A stretch of 64,000 bases of DNA from Prorocentrum cordatum (GCA_963575745.1 CAUYUJ010017906.1:82501-146500); one strand, 5' to 3'. Shown: positions 32,298 to 41,980, counted from the stretch's first letter. The notes: generated by a model from the sequence alone, not told the origin. Program-made: numbers and translations.

Positions 32298-32624
32298 GCG
32301 GAGCCCTCGGCTGTCGTCCGTCGTTCGTCCGTCGGTCGCGTCGTCTCTCCGATCCCTGCCGCTGGGCCCCTCCTTCCCAGACCCCCGACGGCATGATTGT
32401 TTCATGACGCGACCCCCAGAGGTCCGCATCCATTCCCTGGGACTCGTATGTCACCCCTGAGTCGTTTTTTGACGGTCCCGAGGCCCGATGAGGGCCCCCA
32501 GAGGCTAAAACTTTAGAAAAGCCTCACGGTCGTGTTTTTTGCTCACAGCGCGAGGGGATCTGGGCTCGCTGGTAAACAGTGGGGAGGGGGTCCCCCTGGA
32601 AATCCCCCTGTGGACGTCCCGAGG
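32298..32624 (-). mobile_element. Hairpin repeat, copy 4 (inverted)
   Basis: The reverse complement carries both flanks: the side shared with copy 2 (32298-32371, GACGGACGAACGACGGACG type) and that shared with copy 3 (32577-32624). It defines the longest version of the repeat, about 330 bp. Confidence 0.75.
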
Positions 32625-32658
32625 CTCGTGTGTGTGTGTGTGTGCGTGCGTGCGTGTG

Positions 32659-32694
<36 letters not shown>

Positions 32695-32697
32695 TCG
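32625..32697 (+). repeat. (GTGC)n/(GT)n microsatellite
   Basis: GTGTGTG followed by GTGCGTGC repeats. Confidence 0.9.
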
Positions 32698-32728
32698 CCT
32701 CCCGCCCTCGGCGAGCCGTGCAGTAGCC

Positions 32729-32932
32729 TCAAGTCGGGCACGTCCCTCTACAGGAGGAATGTTCAAACATAGACAACAACAACAACAACAACAACAACGA
32801 CGACGACGACAACAACGACGACGACAACACCAAGAACAAAAGGTCTGAACAGATTTTGGGCTAAGTTTGAGTATGGTTTGACTATTCGTGGGTTTTTCCT
32901 CCAAGATCCCCCTGCAGGAGGACGCGCCCGAC
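32729..32932 (+). mobile_element. Family A, complete, with internal AAC/GAC repeats
   Basis: Ends AAGTCGGGCACGTCCCTCTA and CCCCTGCAGGAGGACGCGCC. Interior carries (AAC)n(GAC)n at 32775-32830, absent from other copies. Confidence 0.8.
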
Positions 32933-33031
32933 CTCACAGCAGCCACGTCGAAATGTAGAGACCTGCCAGGCCAGCAGGCGCCCCGGGGCAGCGTCCTGTC
33001 GGCGGCGGCCGAGGCGGCGGGGGGAAGTGGG

Positions 33032-33188
33032 CAGGGGGCCACATGCGGGCCCTGCCCCTACCCCCCCTCGATTTCTGAGGCGGAGGGTGGGTTCACTTCG
33101 CGCGGGAGCTCCCGAACGAGGTGAACCCCACCCCACCCCCCTCAGAAATCGTGGGGGGGAAAAGGTAGGGTTCGCACGTGGCCCCCTG
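33032..33188. mobile_element. Fold-back element family D, copy 1
   Basis: Arms of about 70 bp: CAGGGGGCCACATGCGGGCC... and the inverse ...GGTTCGCACGTGGCCCCCTG, meeting around CGCGGGAGCTCCCGAACG. The 9-bp repeat AGTGGGCAG lies at 33026-33034 and 33189-33197, a likely target duplication that overlaps the first 3 bp of the arm. Confidence 0.8.
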
Positions 33189-33244
33189 AGTGGGCAGGAG
33201 AAGACCTCCTCGGGAGGCGGCGGGACCTCCCAGAAGCCCTCGCG

Positions 33245-33440
33245 CCTTCTGAGAAGTTGTTCCTGGTCTTAGAAAAAACTTCTCCGAAGGCCGCGGGGCT
33301 TCCGAACCTCCGGGGGAGGCCTTCTCCTTCTCGCTTCCCCCTCGCTCGCCGCCGACCGTCTCCTCCGAGGGCCCTCTGGGCCCACAGAAGCCCTGGGGCA
33401 CTTCGGGAAGCTCAGAGACCGCCCTCAAACGTCCCCCGCA
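33245..33440. repeat. CTTCTGAGAAG / GAAGGCC boxes
   Basis: Short imperfect palindromes (CTTCTGAGAAG, AACTTCTCCGAAGG, GGCCTTCTCCTTCTC) like those at 24.5, 37.3, 37.75, 39.1, 39.3 and 56.5 kb. Confidence 0.4.
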
Positions 33441-33489
33441 CCAGGAGATGTCTCAGAACGGGATTCCTTACCGTTTGTGTTTTGGTTTT

Positions 33490-33630
33490 CAGGCCATAGC
33501 TCTGCTCTCTGGCGGCCGTTCGGGACGATCCCCTGGGACGCCCTCGGCGAGGCGCAGCTGCTGGAGAGCATCCCGAGGCGGGAAAGCCGCTGCGAACCGA
33601 CGCAGACGCCCGAAGACCTCGAACTTCGGA
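33490..33630 (+). repeat. Dispersed repeat with GGCGAGGCGCAGCTGCTGGA, plus copy
   Basis: CTCTCTGGCGGCCGTTCGGG and CTCGGCGAGGCGCAGCTGCT recur inverted at 40.1 and 43.3 kb. The plus frame DALGEAQLLESIPRR looks coding-like and is partly kept in the other copies, so the repeat may carry an old exon. Confidence 0.6.
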
Positions 33631-33716
33631 CCTGGCGTTGAGCTGCTGGCCTCCGGCCTATCTCGGACGGGGTTAGGACGAGGATAAAATTCAAGCAGTG
33701 GCGAGGCGTCCTGGCT

Positions 33717-33896
33717 TGCCTATAGGCCCACAAAAGAGTGTTCTAAGAACCTTGTGTGGTTTGCACGAAATGTTCTTGGAGCATTTCTGGCTGGGTCTGT
33801 CTTGTTTTAACTATTGGCTTTATGTTATATGAATATTGTTTGTGCTTTTCGAAAATTTCTGGCTTATAAGAACATTTCGTGGTAGGCCTATAGGAA
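33717..33896. mobile_element. AT-rich fold-back element, single copy
   Basis: CCTATAGGCC...GCACGAAATGTTCTT on the left; AAGAACATTTCGTGGTAGGC-CTATAGG on the right. The interior is T-rich. Confidence 0.55.
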
Positions 33897-33926
33897 TGCT
33901 GGGACGGTCGGTCCCTGCTCAAATAC

Positions 33927-33985
33927 ATCCGTTCCAGAGCGTTCCGGAACGCTCTCGGAGCGTGCCAGAACGCTCTGGGAAGGTC
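33927..33985. repeat. GAACGCTCTGG / CCAGAGCGTTC palindromic cluster
   Basis: TTCCAGAGCGTTCCGGAACG, CTCTCGGAGCGTGCCAGAAC and GCTCTGGGA form nested hairpins. Confidence 0.5.
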
Positions 33986-34041
33986 GCGGCGCCCGAGACC
34001 TCCTCCAGAGCGCCGCCGGATCCCAGCGATCCTCGCTGTAG

Positions 34042-34217
34042 ATCCTCGCCCGATGTCCTCCTCGCCCTGGCCGCGTCTGGCCATCACGCTGGGGGGCGAG
34101 AGGGAGGCGGCCATGCGCCAGCAGCTCCACGACGTGGGCGGCTTCGACGCGCTCTTCGTGCCCGGCGTGCCTCCGCGCGCCTTGCGGAGCCGCGACGGGC
34201 ACTGCGGGGCCCACAAG
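34042..34217 (+). CDS. Exon candidate: N-terminal part of a GT25-like glycosyltransferase
   Basis: Preceded by TCGCTGTAG. Product WPRLAITLGGEREAAMRQQL then HDVGGFDALFVPGVPPRALR. Third positions are almost all G or C. The pattern (hydrophobic strand, ER..M..QL, then F..VPGV) is that of the first block of glycosyltransferase family 25 (compare the bacterial pattern INL..ERR..M..QL), enzymes that transfer galactose or similar sugars. The exon ends near AAG|GATGCA, which would be a GA donor. The next matching block lies 6.4 kb downstream (40640). Identification is by motif pattern only; the purine tract and LINE that follow are taken as intronic. Confidence 0.45.
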
Positions 34218-34239
34218 GATGCACCACCTCCACACTCAC

Positions 34240-34795
34240 CCCGTCCCTCTCCCAGGGAGAAGGGGAGAGGGCGAGGAGGGCAGGGGAGGGTGGAGGAGAG
34301 GAGGGCAGAGGAGGGTAGAGAGGAGAGGAGGGCAGAGGAGGGGAGAGGAGAGTGGGGCAGAGGAGGGTGGAGGAGAGGAGGGCAGAGGAGGGTGGAGGAG
34401 AGGAGGGCGGAGGAGGGAGGAGGAAGGGGGGGGCAGAGGAGGGGAGAGGAGAGGGGGGCAGGGGAGGAGGAGGAGGAGGAGAGGAGGGCAGAGGAGGGCG
34501 GAGGGAATCAACGCGGTGGTGGTGTACCTCTTCTTGGGGCCCGCAGGCTCGTCTCCGCCCTGCGCGCCGCCGGCGTCTTCCGCGCCGCGCCGGCGCCCGA
34601 GGGCACGGCGGAGGCCGAAGAGGATCGGCGACGCGGCGAGGGATCGGCGACGCGGCGGCGAAGAGCAGCGGCGAGCGAGCGGGGAAGAGGAGGAGGAAGA
34701 GGAGGAGGAAAAGGAGGGGGAGGAGGAGGAGGAGGAGGAGGAGGAGGAGGAGGAGGAGGAGGAGGAGGAGGAGGGATGGAGGAGGAGGAGGAGGA
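34240..34795 (+). repeat. Purine-rich (GGAGGN)n tract
   Basis: 34250-34500 is built of GAGGAGGGCAGAGGAGGGT-like 18-25-bp units; 34680-34795 is (GGA)n. A GC-rich stretch at 34510-34670 separates them. The long open frame through it (Arg/Glu/Gly) reflects the triplet period. Confidence 0.85.
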
Positions 34796-34796
34796 G

Positions 34797-36492
34797 GAGG
34801 GCCACGGCGACCCTTTACGAGGACTTGGCGCACGCGCTGCGGCGAGACACTGGCGCCATCGTGGTGGCGTACCTGGACGACGTCTACCTCGTGGGCACGC
34901 CGGAGGCGCTCGCTGCGGCTGAGGCAGCCGCCCCGGGAGTCTACGCTGCGCGCGGGCTCCGCCTCAACGGCGACAAGACTAAGGTGTGGAACCCGCACAA
35001 CCTGCAACTACCTGCGACTTTGGCAGCGGCGGAGACGCCCGAGCTCACGTGCGTGGGCAGCCGCTTGCCCTTCCTCGGCGGAGCCGCGGCCGAGTTTCTC
35101 GGCGACGACGACCCAGCGGAAACCAGCCTCGGCGCGACGGCGGCGCCAGAGACAGCGACCCGGCACTTGGCGGCCTACTTGACGGCGCTCCAGACTCTGC
35201 GCAAGCACGGCTTGAGGGCGCAGGACGAGCTGACTCTCCTCCGCACTTTTGCGAACGGAGCCGCCCTGCACCACGCGCGAGCACACTTGCTCAGCGAGGC
35301 TTGGTGCGCCGATTACGACAGACGGGTCCTGGAGCACCTGGAGGGCGTGCTGGGGCAGCCCCTGACCGCAGCGGCGCGCGAGCAGGCCTGCCTGCCCCTG
35401 GCAGACGGAGGGCTGGGCATGCACAGCCTCGGAGAGCGCCGCCCGCCTGCCTACGTGGGCTCCTGGCTGGCCTGCCTGGCCGAGGTGCGCCGCGAGCTCG
35501 GGCTGCCTAGCCTCGAGGCTTTCGCCGCGGCCTGCCCCCAGACCTGGACGACGGCGGCGGCGGCGGGGCGCTCGGCGGGCGCTGGGGCCGAGGACTGGCT
35601 GGGCGCAGCAGCAGAGCGCGAGGAGAAAGGGCAACGGCGCCTCTCAAGGCTCGCGCAGGAAAGGCGCCGCGCCCACTTGCTCGCCTCCCTGCCGCCAACC
35701 GAGCAGGCGAGCCTCCGCTCGGCCAGCGGGAAGGGCGCCGGGAGCTGGCTGCTTCCGCCCACAGAGCCAGACCACGTCCTCGCGGACGAGCACTTCCGCC
35801 CGGCACTGGCCCTGCGGCTCCGCTTGCCCCTGCCGCCGGGCGCCAGCGCAACCTGCCTCCGGCGCCGCCCTGACGGCTCCTGCTGCGGGGCCGACCCGCG
35901 CGCGGACCCTGGGCATCCTCTGGGCTGCCCAGTCGGAGGCGGCACTGTGCTGAAGCACGACGGCGTCCGCGATTGGCTCGCGCGCTGGCTTGCGACGCGG
36001 GGCGCCGCGGGCGTGCGGACGGAGCAATTCGTCCCAGCCTGGGACAGACTGCGCCCTGACGGCACTCTGGAGGCCGCGCGGCTGGACGTGGCCTTCACCG
36101 ACGCTGTCGCGGGGGTCACCTACGCCGACGTGGTGATCACCGACGCGTCTCTGAGCGCGGGCACGGCCGCGGGGCGGAGCCGGGCCGCGCGCGACGGGGC
36201 TGCGGCGGCGGCGGCGGAGACGCGCAAGCACAGGCGCTACCCAGGCCCTGCCTTGGTCGCCTTTGCCTTGGAGACGCAAGGGCGAGCCGGGAAGAAGGCG
36301 CAGGCACTCCTGCGAAGCTGGGCAGCGGGCGACCCGGCGACGCTGACGGCGGCTCGCCAGAGCTTGGCCGCCGCCCTGCAGCGCGGCAACGCGGAGGCCT
36401 ACCGCGCGGCCGCCTTGCCTGCTGACACGGGGCGACGCCTTGCGGACCGCGGCGGCCCAGGGCCGCCTGGGCGCCGCGCCAGACTGGGCTGA
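34797..36492 (+). pseudogene. 5'-truncated non-LTR reverse transcriptase with C-terminal endonuclease-like domain
   Basis: About 560 residues in frame 1, starting abruptly at the (GGA)n border. VAYLDDVYLVG (34863-34895) is the catalytic YLDD block, followed by GLRLNGDKTKVWNP. The fingers and motifs A and B are missing. Near 35880 a zinc-knuckle pattern C-C-H-C (CCGADPRADPGHPLGC) is followed by H-D and then RLDVAFTD, YADVVITDA, KHRRYPG and FALETQGRAGKKAQ, which resembles the CCHC plus PD-(D/E)XK restriction-like endonuclease region of site-specific non-LTR elements. Stop TGA at 36490. A second frame (36440-36796) continues with coding-like composition, so a frameshift near the end is possible. 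Loss of the N-terminus fits ordinary 5' truncation on insertion. It lies in the intron between two GT25-like exons, same strand. Confidence 0.75.
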
Positions 36493-36792
36493 GCTGACTG
36501 ACCGCGGGAGAACGGGGCTGGCGCTGACCAGGCGCCGCGCTGGCGCGGCTGCTGGGCGCCGGGGGGCGGCGCGGCGCTGGACTGCGAGCTGGGGGCGCCC
36601 GAGGCAACTGCGGCAGGCCAGAGGGCGGCCAGCGCTGCGCTGGACTCAGCACGCGCTGCGGGGAGGCGCCGATGGGGGCTGGACTGCCGAAGCGGCTGGC
36701 CGGGGAGCGGCCTGGGGCGCGCACGGAAAGGGCCGACGCCGAGAGCGCGGGCGCGCGGCCGGGCGCGGGAGGCGCTGGCCCAGTCGGGAGCC

Positions 36793-36885
36793 TTGAGACG
36801 GGGGTCAATGCAAACGGGGGTCAGCCACGGCGCCGGATCCTGCAGGATCCTGCAAAGACCCCCTCTGGCTGACCCGGGTTAGGGA
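36793..36885 (+). repeat. Second copy of the 7.13-kb repeat head
   Basis: TGCAAACGGGGGTCAGCCAC and GATCCTGCAGGATCCTGCA match 7139-7180. TGACCCGGGT boxes follow at 36872-37020. Confidence 0.65.
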
Positions 36886-37020
36886 GCCGTTCGTGGCCGC
36901 GAGGCGGCCGCGCCTATTGGCTGACCCGGGTTTGCGAGGACCTGCGTTGCAGTTTTTTTTTTGTCCTGCATTGCAGTTTTTGGTTTCCTGCTGACCCGGG
37001 TCTGGATTGACCCGGGTCAG

Positions 37021-37429
37021 AAGATCCCCGACCCAGCGAGCACGCCTCGGCCGCGCACCACTGGAGCAGGGAGGTCATCCGGCCGGCGAACGGGCCTCGG
37101 TCGGGGACCCGGCCGGGAGGTGGAGGGGCACGCCCTTGCCGTCGCGGTCGCGCCCAAGCTCTTCAGAGGGGGCGCGGCGCGACCTGCGGGAAAGGGCGGG
37201 CCGCGCGCGCGCAGAGCGCCCCCGAGGCCCCCCCGGAGACGGGACCTCGGGGGCCCCGCAGCCGCAGGAGGAGGAGGAGGAGGAGGAGGAGAAAGAGGAG
37301 AGGGAGGAGGATGGGAGGGGGGAAAGTGAGAAGACGAAGGCCCTCTCAGAAGGCAGCTGGGCCTATCAGAAGCCCTCGGCCCTTCGGAGGAGTGTCCTGC
37401 GTCTTCGGAGAAGGAGAATCGAAGGAGAC
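37021..37429. other. No gene seen; short (GGA)n
   Basis: GC-rich sequence with (GGA)n at 37265-37312 and GAAGG/CTTC boxes at 37330-37425. Confidence 0.4.
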
Positions 37430-37600
37430 AAAACGCTATAAGCATAAACTTTTGGCGCTCCGCTCGGAGTTCTTGGATCCGCGCTGGGCCCCCCCCCCCC
37501 CGGGCGGCACCTCCGGCGCCGCCGCGCGCCAGGGAGGGGGGCCCAGCGCAGATCCAAGAAATCCGCGCGGAGCGCCAAAAGTTTCTGCTTATGGCGTTTT
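37430..37600. mobile_element. Palindromic family C element
   Basis: AAAACGCTATAAGCATAAAC-TTTTGGCGCTCCGC on the left is mirrored by GCGGAGCGCCAAAAGTTTCT-GCTTATGGCGTTTT on the right. The centre is GGCACCTCCGGCGCCGCC. Confidence 0.8.
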
Positions 37601-37604
37601 ATAT

Positions 37605-37712
37605 TCCTCTTCTTCTTATTATTATGTTTCTTCTTATGTTTCTTCTTTTTCTTCTTCTTCTTCTTCTTCTTCCTCTTCTCCTTCTTCTTCCTCTTCTTCT
37701 TCTTTTCATGGA
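37605..37712 (+). repeat. (CTT)n tract
   Basis: TTC/CTT triplets; one strand wholly pyrimidine. Confidence 0.85.
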
Positions 37713-38384
37713 CGCAGCGACGAAGATCGGCGGCGAGCGAGGGCGGGGAGTGATGAGGAGAAGGCCTCCCCAGAAGGCAGCGGGGCTTCTCTGCAGCCCG
37801 CGGGCCCTCGGAGGAGTTTTCTGCTTGTCTTCGGGGAAGGCTCAGGGCACCTCTCGGCAGGCCAGGGGGCCTCCGAGCCTGCCGAGAAGGCCCGCCGCCG
37901 AGAATCGGGGGCGGCAAAGAGGGGAGTGATGACCAGGGGGGGGTGGATATCATGGCGGGGGCCATGGTTATTCCGCAGATTTCATGGCGCCTCTTTTTAT
38001 TTCATTACGTCCCTGGCCCCCCCCCCTTGGGCCGCGCACGTGCCGCTTGCCATGGTTCGCGCCCCCCCCCCCTCTTGGACCCCCCCCCTCTTGGCCGCCC
38101 CCGAGAGAAGAGGCCCAGGAAGGGCCACACTCGCCCAAAGAAATAGATCCCAGATCTTGGATCTTGCATGCTGGACCCGACCCTGGGGTTATGATGTTCC
38201 AACCTACTTTGGCCTCGAGCACCAGCAAGAATTCCGAACACCAACAAAGTACCGAAACTGGAGGGTTTTCGCGTGTCGTGCCCTGGGAGGCGATACTCGT
38301 TCGACCCTCTTTCGACACTTTGATGGGTGCTCGAACTTATGTTTGGGATCTAGTCCTTAAGTACGATCGGAGCAATATAACCCT
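37713..38384. other. No gene seen
   Basis: 37905-38110 (GGGGTGATGACTAGGGGG type, TTTCATGGCGCCTCTTTTTA, GGGCCGCGCACGTGCC, CCCCTCTTGGAC) is repeated at 60830-61020, a dispersed repeat of about 200 bp. No coding signal. Confidence 0.5.
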
Positions 38385-38394
38385 GCGGAACAGA

Positions 38395-38580
38395 CACTCA
38401 CATCATGAGCATAAGCTGCCGGAGGTCCGCGCGGATTCCTCGGATCGACGCCGCAGCTCCCTGGCGCTGGCTCCAACGCCGCCCCTGGCGCGCTCCGCGC
38501 GCCAGGGAGGGGGGTTCAGCGCAGATCCGCGGAATCCGCGCGGACCTCCGTGGTTTCATATTCTCCGGATGGAGCAATAA
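38395..38580. mobile_element. Family C element, diverged
   Basis: Arms ATGAGCATAAGCTGCCGGAG-GTCCGCGCGGATTCC and GGAATCCGCGCGGACCTCCG; GC core GGCGCGCTCCGCGCGCCAGG. Confidence 0.7.
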
Positions 38581-38654
38581 TCGCCCCCCTCCTTGGATCC
38601 GCTGGGGGCGGGGGGGGGGTGTGGAGTGTTGTCTGACGGGTTGGCGGGGGGGTG

Positions 38655-38820
38655 TGGGTGGGAGGAGGAGGAGGAGGGAGGAGGAGGAGGAGGAGGAGGA
38701 AGAGGAGGTGGAGGAGGGGAGGGGAGCGGGAGGAGGGTTGAGGGGGAGGAGGAGGAGGGAGGAGGCGGAGCAGGAGGAGGAGGAGGAGGAGGAGGAGGAG
38801 GAGGAGGAGGAGGAGGGGGA
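38655..38820 (+). repeat. (GGA)n tract
   Basis: GGA/GAG triplets with G-run interruptions. Confidence 0.9.
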
Positions 38821-39479
38821 TGGGCAAGCTCCGTCGGAAGGTTAGTCGCCCACCCCTCGATTCATGTCCCACCCAGAGTTTGTATCATTGCTTGTTCCCC
38901 TAAGTGAGGATCAAGGATCCAGGATCTCGGATCGAGGTCGTTGGGCGTTTGTGGCCCTTCCATGGGCCTCTTCGTCGCCACGGCTGGATTCGCCGTACAA
39001 GTCTGGCGAGAACATCCCATGAGAGGTCCGGGGATCGAATGTTAGGCCTTGGGCGTAAGTCGGGTCGCGGCCAGCTCCTTCTCAGAAGGCTCGGAAGGCC
39101 GCCGTCCTTCCGAGAAGTTTTCTAGGCCTTCCCCGAACATAGAAGAGCGGTGCCAAACAACGGCTTCGTCTTCGCCGACATTGGCGCGTAAGCTGCGCGC
39201 GTAAGTTCGCGCGTAAGCGCCCTCGTATACATTGTCGTGTGCCGCGCTGGCGGTCCGCGCAAGCCGCCGCGCAAGACCGTTGCGTCATCTCGCGTATGAC
39301 GCGTTTTTTGTCGTCGGTCAGCTGGCTTCTCAGAGGACCGCAGATGGCTTCTCGGAAGGGCGAAGGGCTTCTGGCAAGCCCCCCGCAGCCTTTTGAGAAG
39401 GCCTGCCCCCCCCCCCCCCATCTCCCCCCCCACACACACACACCCCGCGGTGCGCGCCGCCGATAAGGGGGGGCACCGT
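38821..39479. other. No gene seen
   Basis: GAAGG/CTTC boxes at 39070-39130 and 39325-39400; C-run and CACACA at 39410-39445. No coding signal. Confidence 0.4.
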
Positions 39480-39529
39480 CGGGGGGGGGGGCTCTGGGAG
39501 GGTTCGGGGCTCCAGGTTTTCAGGCGTTC

Positions 39530-40110
39530 TCGTCGAGGGATGGGTGCACCCCTGGTGGGATCCATGCAGGGATGGGTACACCCATGCTGGTGCGATCCCT
39601 GTGGGGATGGATCAACCTGACCCCCTCAGGGCTGGACGCCCCTCTGGTAGGATCCCTACAGGGGGTGGGTACACATCTGCTTACCTCTGGTAGGATCCCT
39701 GCAGGAACGGACTCGCCTCTGGTAAGATCCTGAGGGTGATGGACACAGCCGTGGTGGGATACCCAAAGGGGTGGGCACGCTTCTGGTAGGGACCTTACAG
39801 GGATGGATACGCCTGGTGTCCTCCCGTATCGAGATGGATACACCTCCAGTGGGATCACTATAGGGATGGACAAAAAGCTCTGGTGCGATTCCTGTACGCA
39901 GGGGGGATACATCCCTGGTCAGATACCTACAGGGACGGGCATATATCTAGTAAGGCCCCATACAGGGATACATGTACCCCTGGACGGATGCCCACGCATC
40001 GGGGTGGATACACCTCTGTTATGGTCCCCATAGGGATGCATACTGCTCTGGCAGGATCCCTAAAGGAATGGATGCACCTCTGATGCGATCCCTACAGGGG
40101 CGGATTTCAG
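39530..40110 (+). repeat. Degenerate tandem repeat around GATCCCTACAGGGATGG
   Basis: Units of roughly 45-60 bp, each with a palindromic core (ATCCCTACAGGGAT) and ATACACCTCTGGT. About eleven diverged units. Confidence 0.75.
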
Positions 40111-40215
40111 CCTCTGGGTGCTCTCCAGCAGCTGCGCCTCGCCGAAAGCGCTCTGAGATCGTCCCGAACGGCCACCGCTGGCCCGAGCTATGGCCCGAAA
40201 ACCATGATGGACGAG
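40105..40215 (-). repeat. Dispersed repeat, minus copy 1
   Basis: Reverse complement has GGCCGTTCGGGACGATC and GGCGAGGCGCAGCTGCTGGA, as at 33.5 kb. Confidence 0.6.
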
Positions 40216-40639
40216 GATCGGCTCAGGGGGATCCATCGACCCCCAGTCGCCCATTGATCGTCGACAGGGGCCTGACATCCCACCCCGCCCGGAAACGTGA
40301 GGTTTCGCTATCGGGAGCTCATCGCCGATCTGTCGGCGATGTATCGCCGATTCCAGCTCGATGTTCCATCCCCTGGGCAGGTCCCCCCCTGACGCTGCCC
40401 CTCAGTGTGAGGGTCGCCTTTGCCGCCAGGGTCACCTTGAGCGCTGGGCCACAGGGGCACCCCTGCGGAGCCCCCATCCAGGACCTCCGAGGGCGCCTGG
40501 ACGGGACTGCCCCGAAGCAGCGCTCCCCGCCCTGGAAGCAGCACGCCGCCTGCCTCTGGGGTGGCCCCCCGCCCAGGAAGCAGCGCTACAGGCCGCCCTT
40601 GGCAAAAGGTCACCCTTAATTGCCACGTGAAGCCTGCAG

Positions 40640-40786
40640 GAGCTGGACGAGGACGGGCTGCCGTTGTTGAGCCCCTCGGCGGAGCGGGCGGCCGCGGACG
40701 AGCTCTGGCGCCGCGGCCGGACGCTGACCCGCGAGCGCGCGGTGCTGGGGTGCGCGCTGGCGCACCTGACGGCCCAGCGGGTGGCG
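40640..40786 (+). CDS. Exon candidate: GT25-like block 2
   Basis: Acceptor AAGCCTGCAG|GAGCTGG. Product ELDEDGLPLLSPSAERAAAD then ELWRRGRTLTRERAVLGCAL and AHLTAQRVA, phase 0. RTLTRERAVLGCALAHL matches the family 25 landmark LT.GE.GC.LSH. Third positions are about 95% G/C. Donor: GTGGCG|GAGATC (GA donor, keeping RVA) or CGG|GTGGCG (GT donor), both in phase 0. Read through, the frame meets TAG at 40790, so splicing is needed. A fold-back arm ends just before it at 40625. Confidence 0.55.
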
Positions 40787-40816
40787 GAGATCTAGGCCTT
40801 CCAAATGGGGTCTCAG

Positions 40817-40965
40817 TAGATGGGGTCGAAGGATCGCTCCGCATCGCCGAGGCATCGGCGATGCGGCTCGATGTGGATCCACAAGTCTCGCACGTCGACG
40901 CCTCCGAGGCATCGCCGACGTCGCCGATATATCGTCGATGCGGCGCGACCCTCCGGCCCCATCTA
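40817..40965. mobile_element. Fold-back with TAGATGGGGTCG arms
   Basis: Left TAGATGGGGTCGAAGGATCG-CTCCGCATCG; right CGATGCGGCGCGACCCTCCG-GCCCCATCTA. Internal TCGCCGATGCATCGGCGA-like hairpins. A partial copy lies at 43440-43542. Confidence 0.65.
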
Positions 40966-41055
40966 TAGGGGAACGAAGACTGACATAAACATAAAGACTC
41001 GGAGGTCCGCGCGAACCTCCGAGTTGTTGTGTTTATGCCATTCTTCGCTCCCCAG
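40966..41055. mobile_element. Family C element, minimal 90-bp form
   Basis: GGGGAACGAAGACTGACATA-AACATAAAGACTCGGAGGTCCGCGCG closes back on itself immediately (CGAACCTCCGAGTTG...TCGCTCCCC), without the GC-rich core. ATCTA flanks it at 40961-40965 and 41056-41060. Confidence 0.85.
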
Positions 41056-41084
41056 ATCTACTCGGGCCCCACTCAGGAGGACCG

Positions 41085-41415
41085 ACCTCCTCCCCTCCTC
41101 CCTCCCCCTCCTAACTCCTCTCTCTCCGCACTTTCCTCCTCCCTCCACTTCCTACCTCCTCACCACCGCCTCCTTCACTCCTCCTACTCATCCCTCCTCC
41201 TCCTCCTCCTTTCCTTCTCCTCCTCCTCCTCCTTCCTCTTTCCCTCCTTCCCATACTCCTCCCACTTCCTCTCCCTCCTCCTCCTCTCCTTCCTCCTCCT
41301 CCTCCCGCCTCCTCCTACTCCCTCTACCTTCCTCCTCCTCCTCCTCTCCTCTCTCCTCCTCCTCCTCCCTCCTCCTCCTCTCCTCCTCCCTTCTTCCCCT
41401 CCTCCTCCTCCTCCA
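41085..41415 (+). repeat. CTC-rich polypyrimidine tract at a 3' splice site
   Basis: 330 nt with almost no purines, ending CTCCTCCAG directly before an exon candidate. Confidence 0.9.
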
Positions 41416-41416
41416 G

Positions 41417-41554
41417 GAGCGCGAGGGGAGGCCCGTGATCCTGGAGGACAACGCCCGGCTGCTCGCGGCGCGGGGCGAGAGCGCGGCGCGGGTGCGGCGG
41501 GCCTGCGACGCCGCCCCGGAGGCGACGTGGCTCGCGCTGGGCTACGGCAGCGAG
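41417..41554 (+). CDS. Exon candidate: GT25-like block 3
   Basis: Acceptor CTCCTCCAG|GAG. Product EREGRPVILEDNARLLAARG then ESAARVRRACDAAPEATWLA and LGYGSE, exactly 46 codons in phase 0. PVILEDNA corresponds to the family 25 ILEDD block (metal/sugar-nucleotide site; the second Asp is Asn here, which might affect activity). LGYG is also typical downstream. Almost all third positions are G or C. Donor GAG|GACTCG would be a GA donor; what follows is a dispersed repeat also found at 42472. Confidence 0.6.
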
Positions 41555-41618
41555 GACTCGGGCCTCCAAGCTGCACCAGTCGGGGTTGGAGAGACCTCCT
41601 ACCCTGACACGTCGATTA

Positions 41619-41824
41619 CTCTAGATTTCGTAATAAAAGGGAGGGGGTCTCAACCCTCCCAGACGAGACGTTGTTTAGACCCCCCCCCGTGGGAGGAACC
41701 TCCAAAAAACATCGTCCCCAGACCCCCCCCAGGCCTCCAAAGATAGCCTGGAGAAGACCCCCCCGAAATGCCCCCCCCGAAATGAGGACCCCCTCCCTCC
41801 CCTCCTTTATTACGAAATCTGGAG
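41619..41824. mobile_element. Inverted-repeat element family B, copy 2 (206 bp)
   Basis: Arms CTCTAGATTTCGTAATAAAA and TTTTATTACGAAATCTGGAG-like; same interior boxes and same length as copy 1. It interrupts a segment whose paralogue at 42537 is uninterrupted. Confidence 0.9.
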
Positions 41825-41980
41825 AAATGGACCTCGCCGCCTTTCCGGTACGCGTTCTATGAGGGCGTCGCGCCAGTATTTTTTGCGGGTTCCAGGTCGT
41901 CAGTTTTGTCCTAGGCCGTTTTCACGAAAAAAAAAAGGTGAGGTTTACTTATGGGAGGTTTGTCACCGCCGAACCCCCCG

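Noticed and set aside
40408-40625. Third GAGTGACC fold-back copy
   Set aside because: The ends GGGTCGCCTTTGCC and GGCAAAAGGTCACCC are inverted, but the twin-box layout is missing; too weak for a call.
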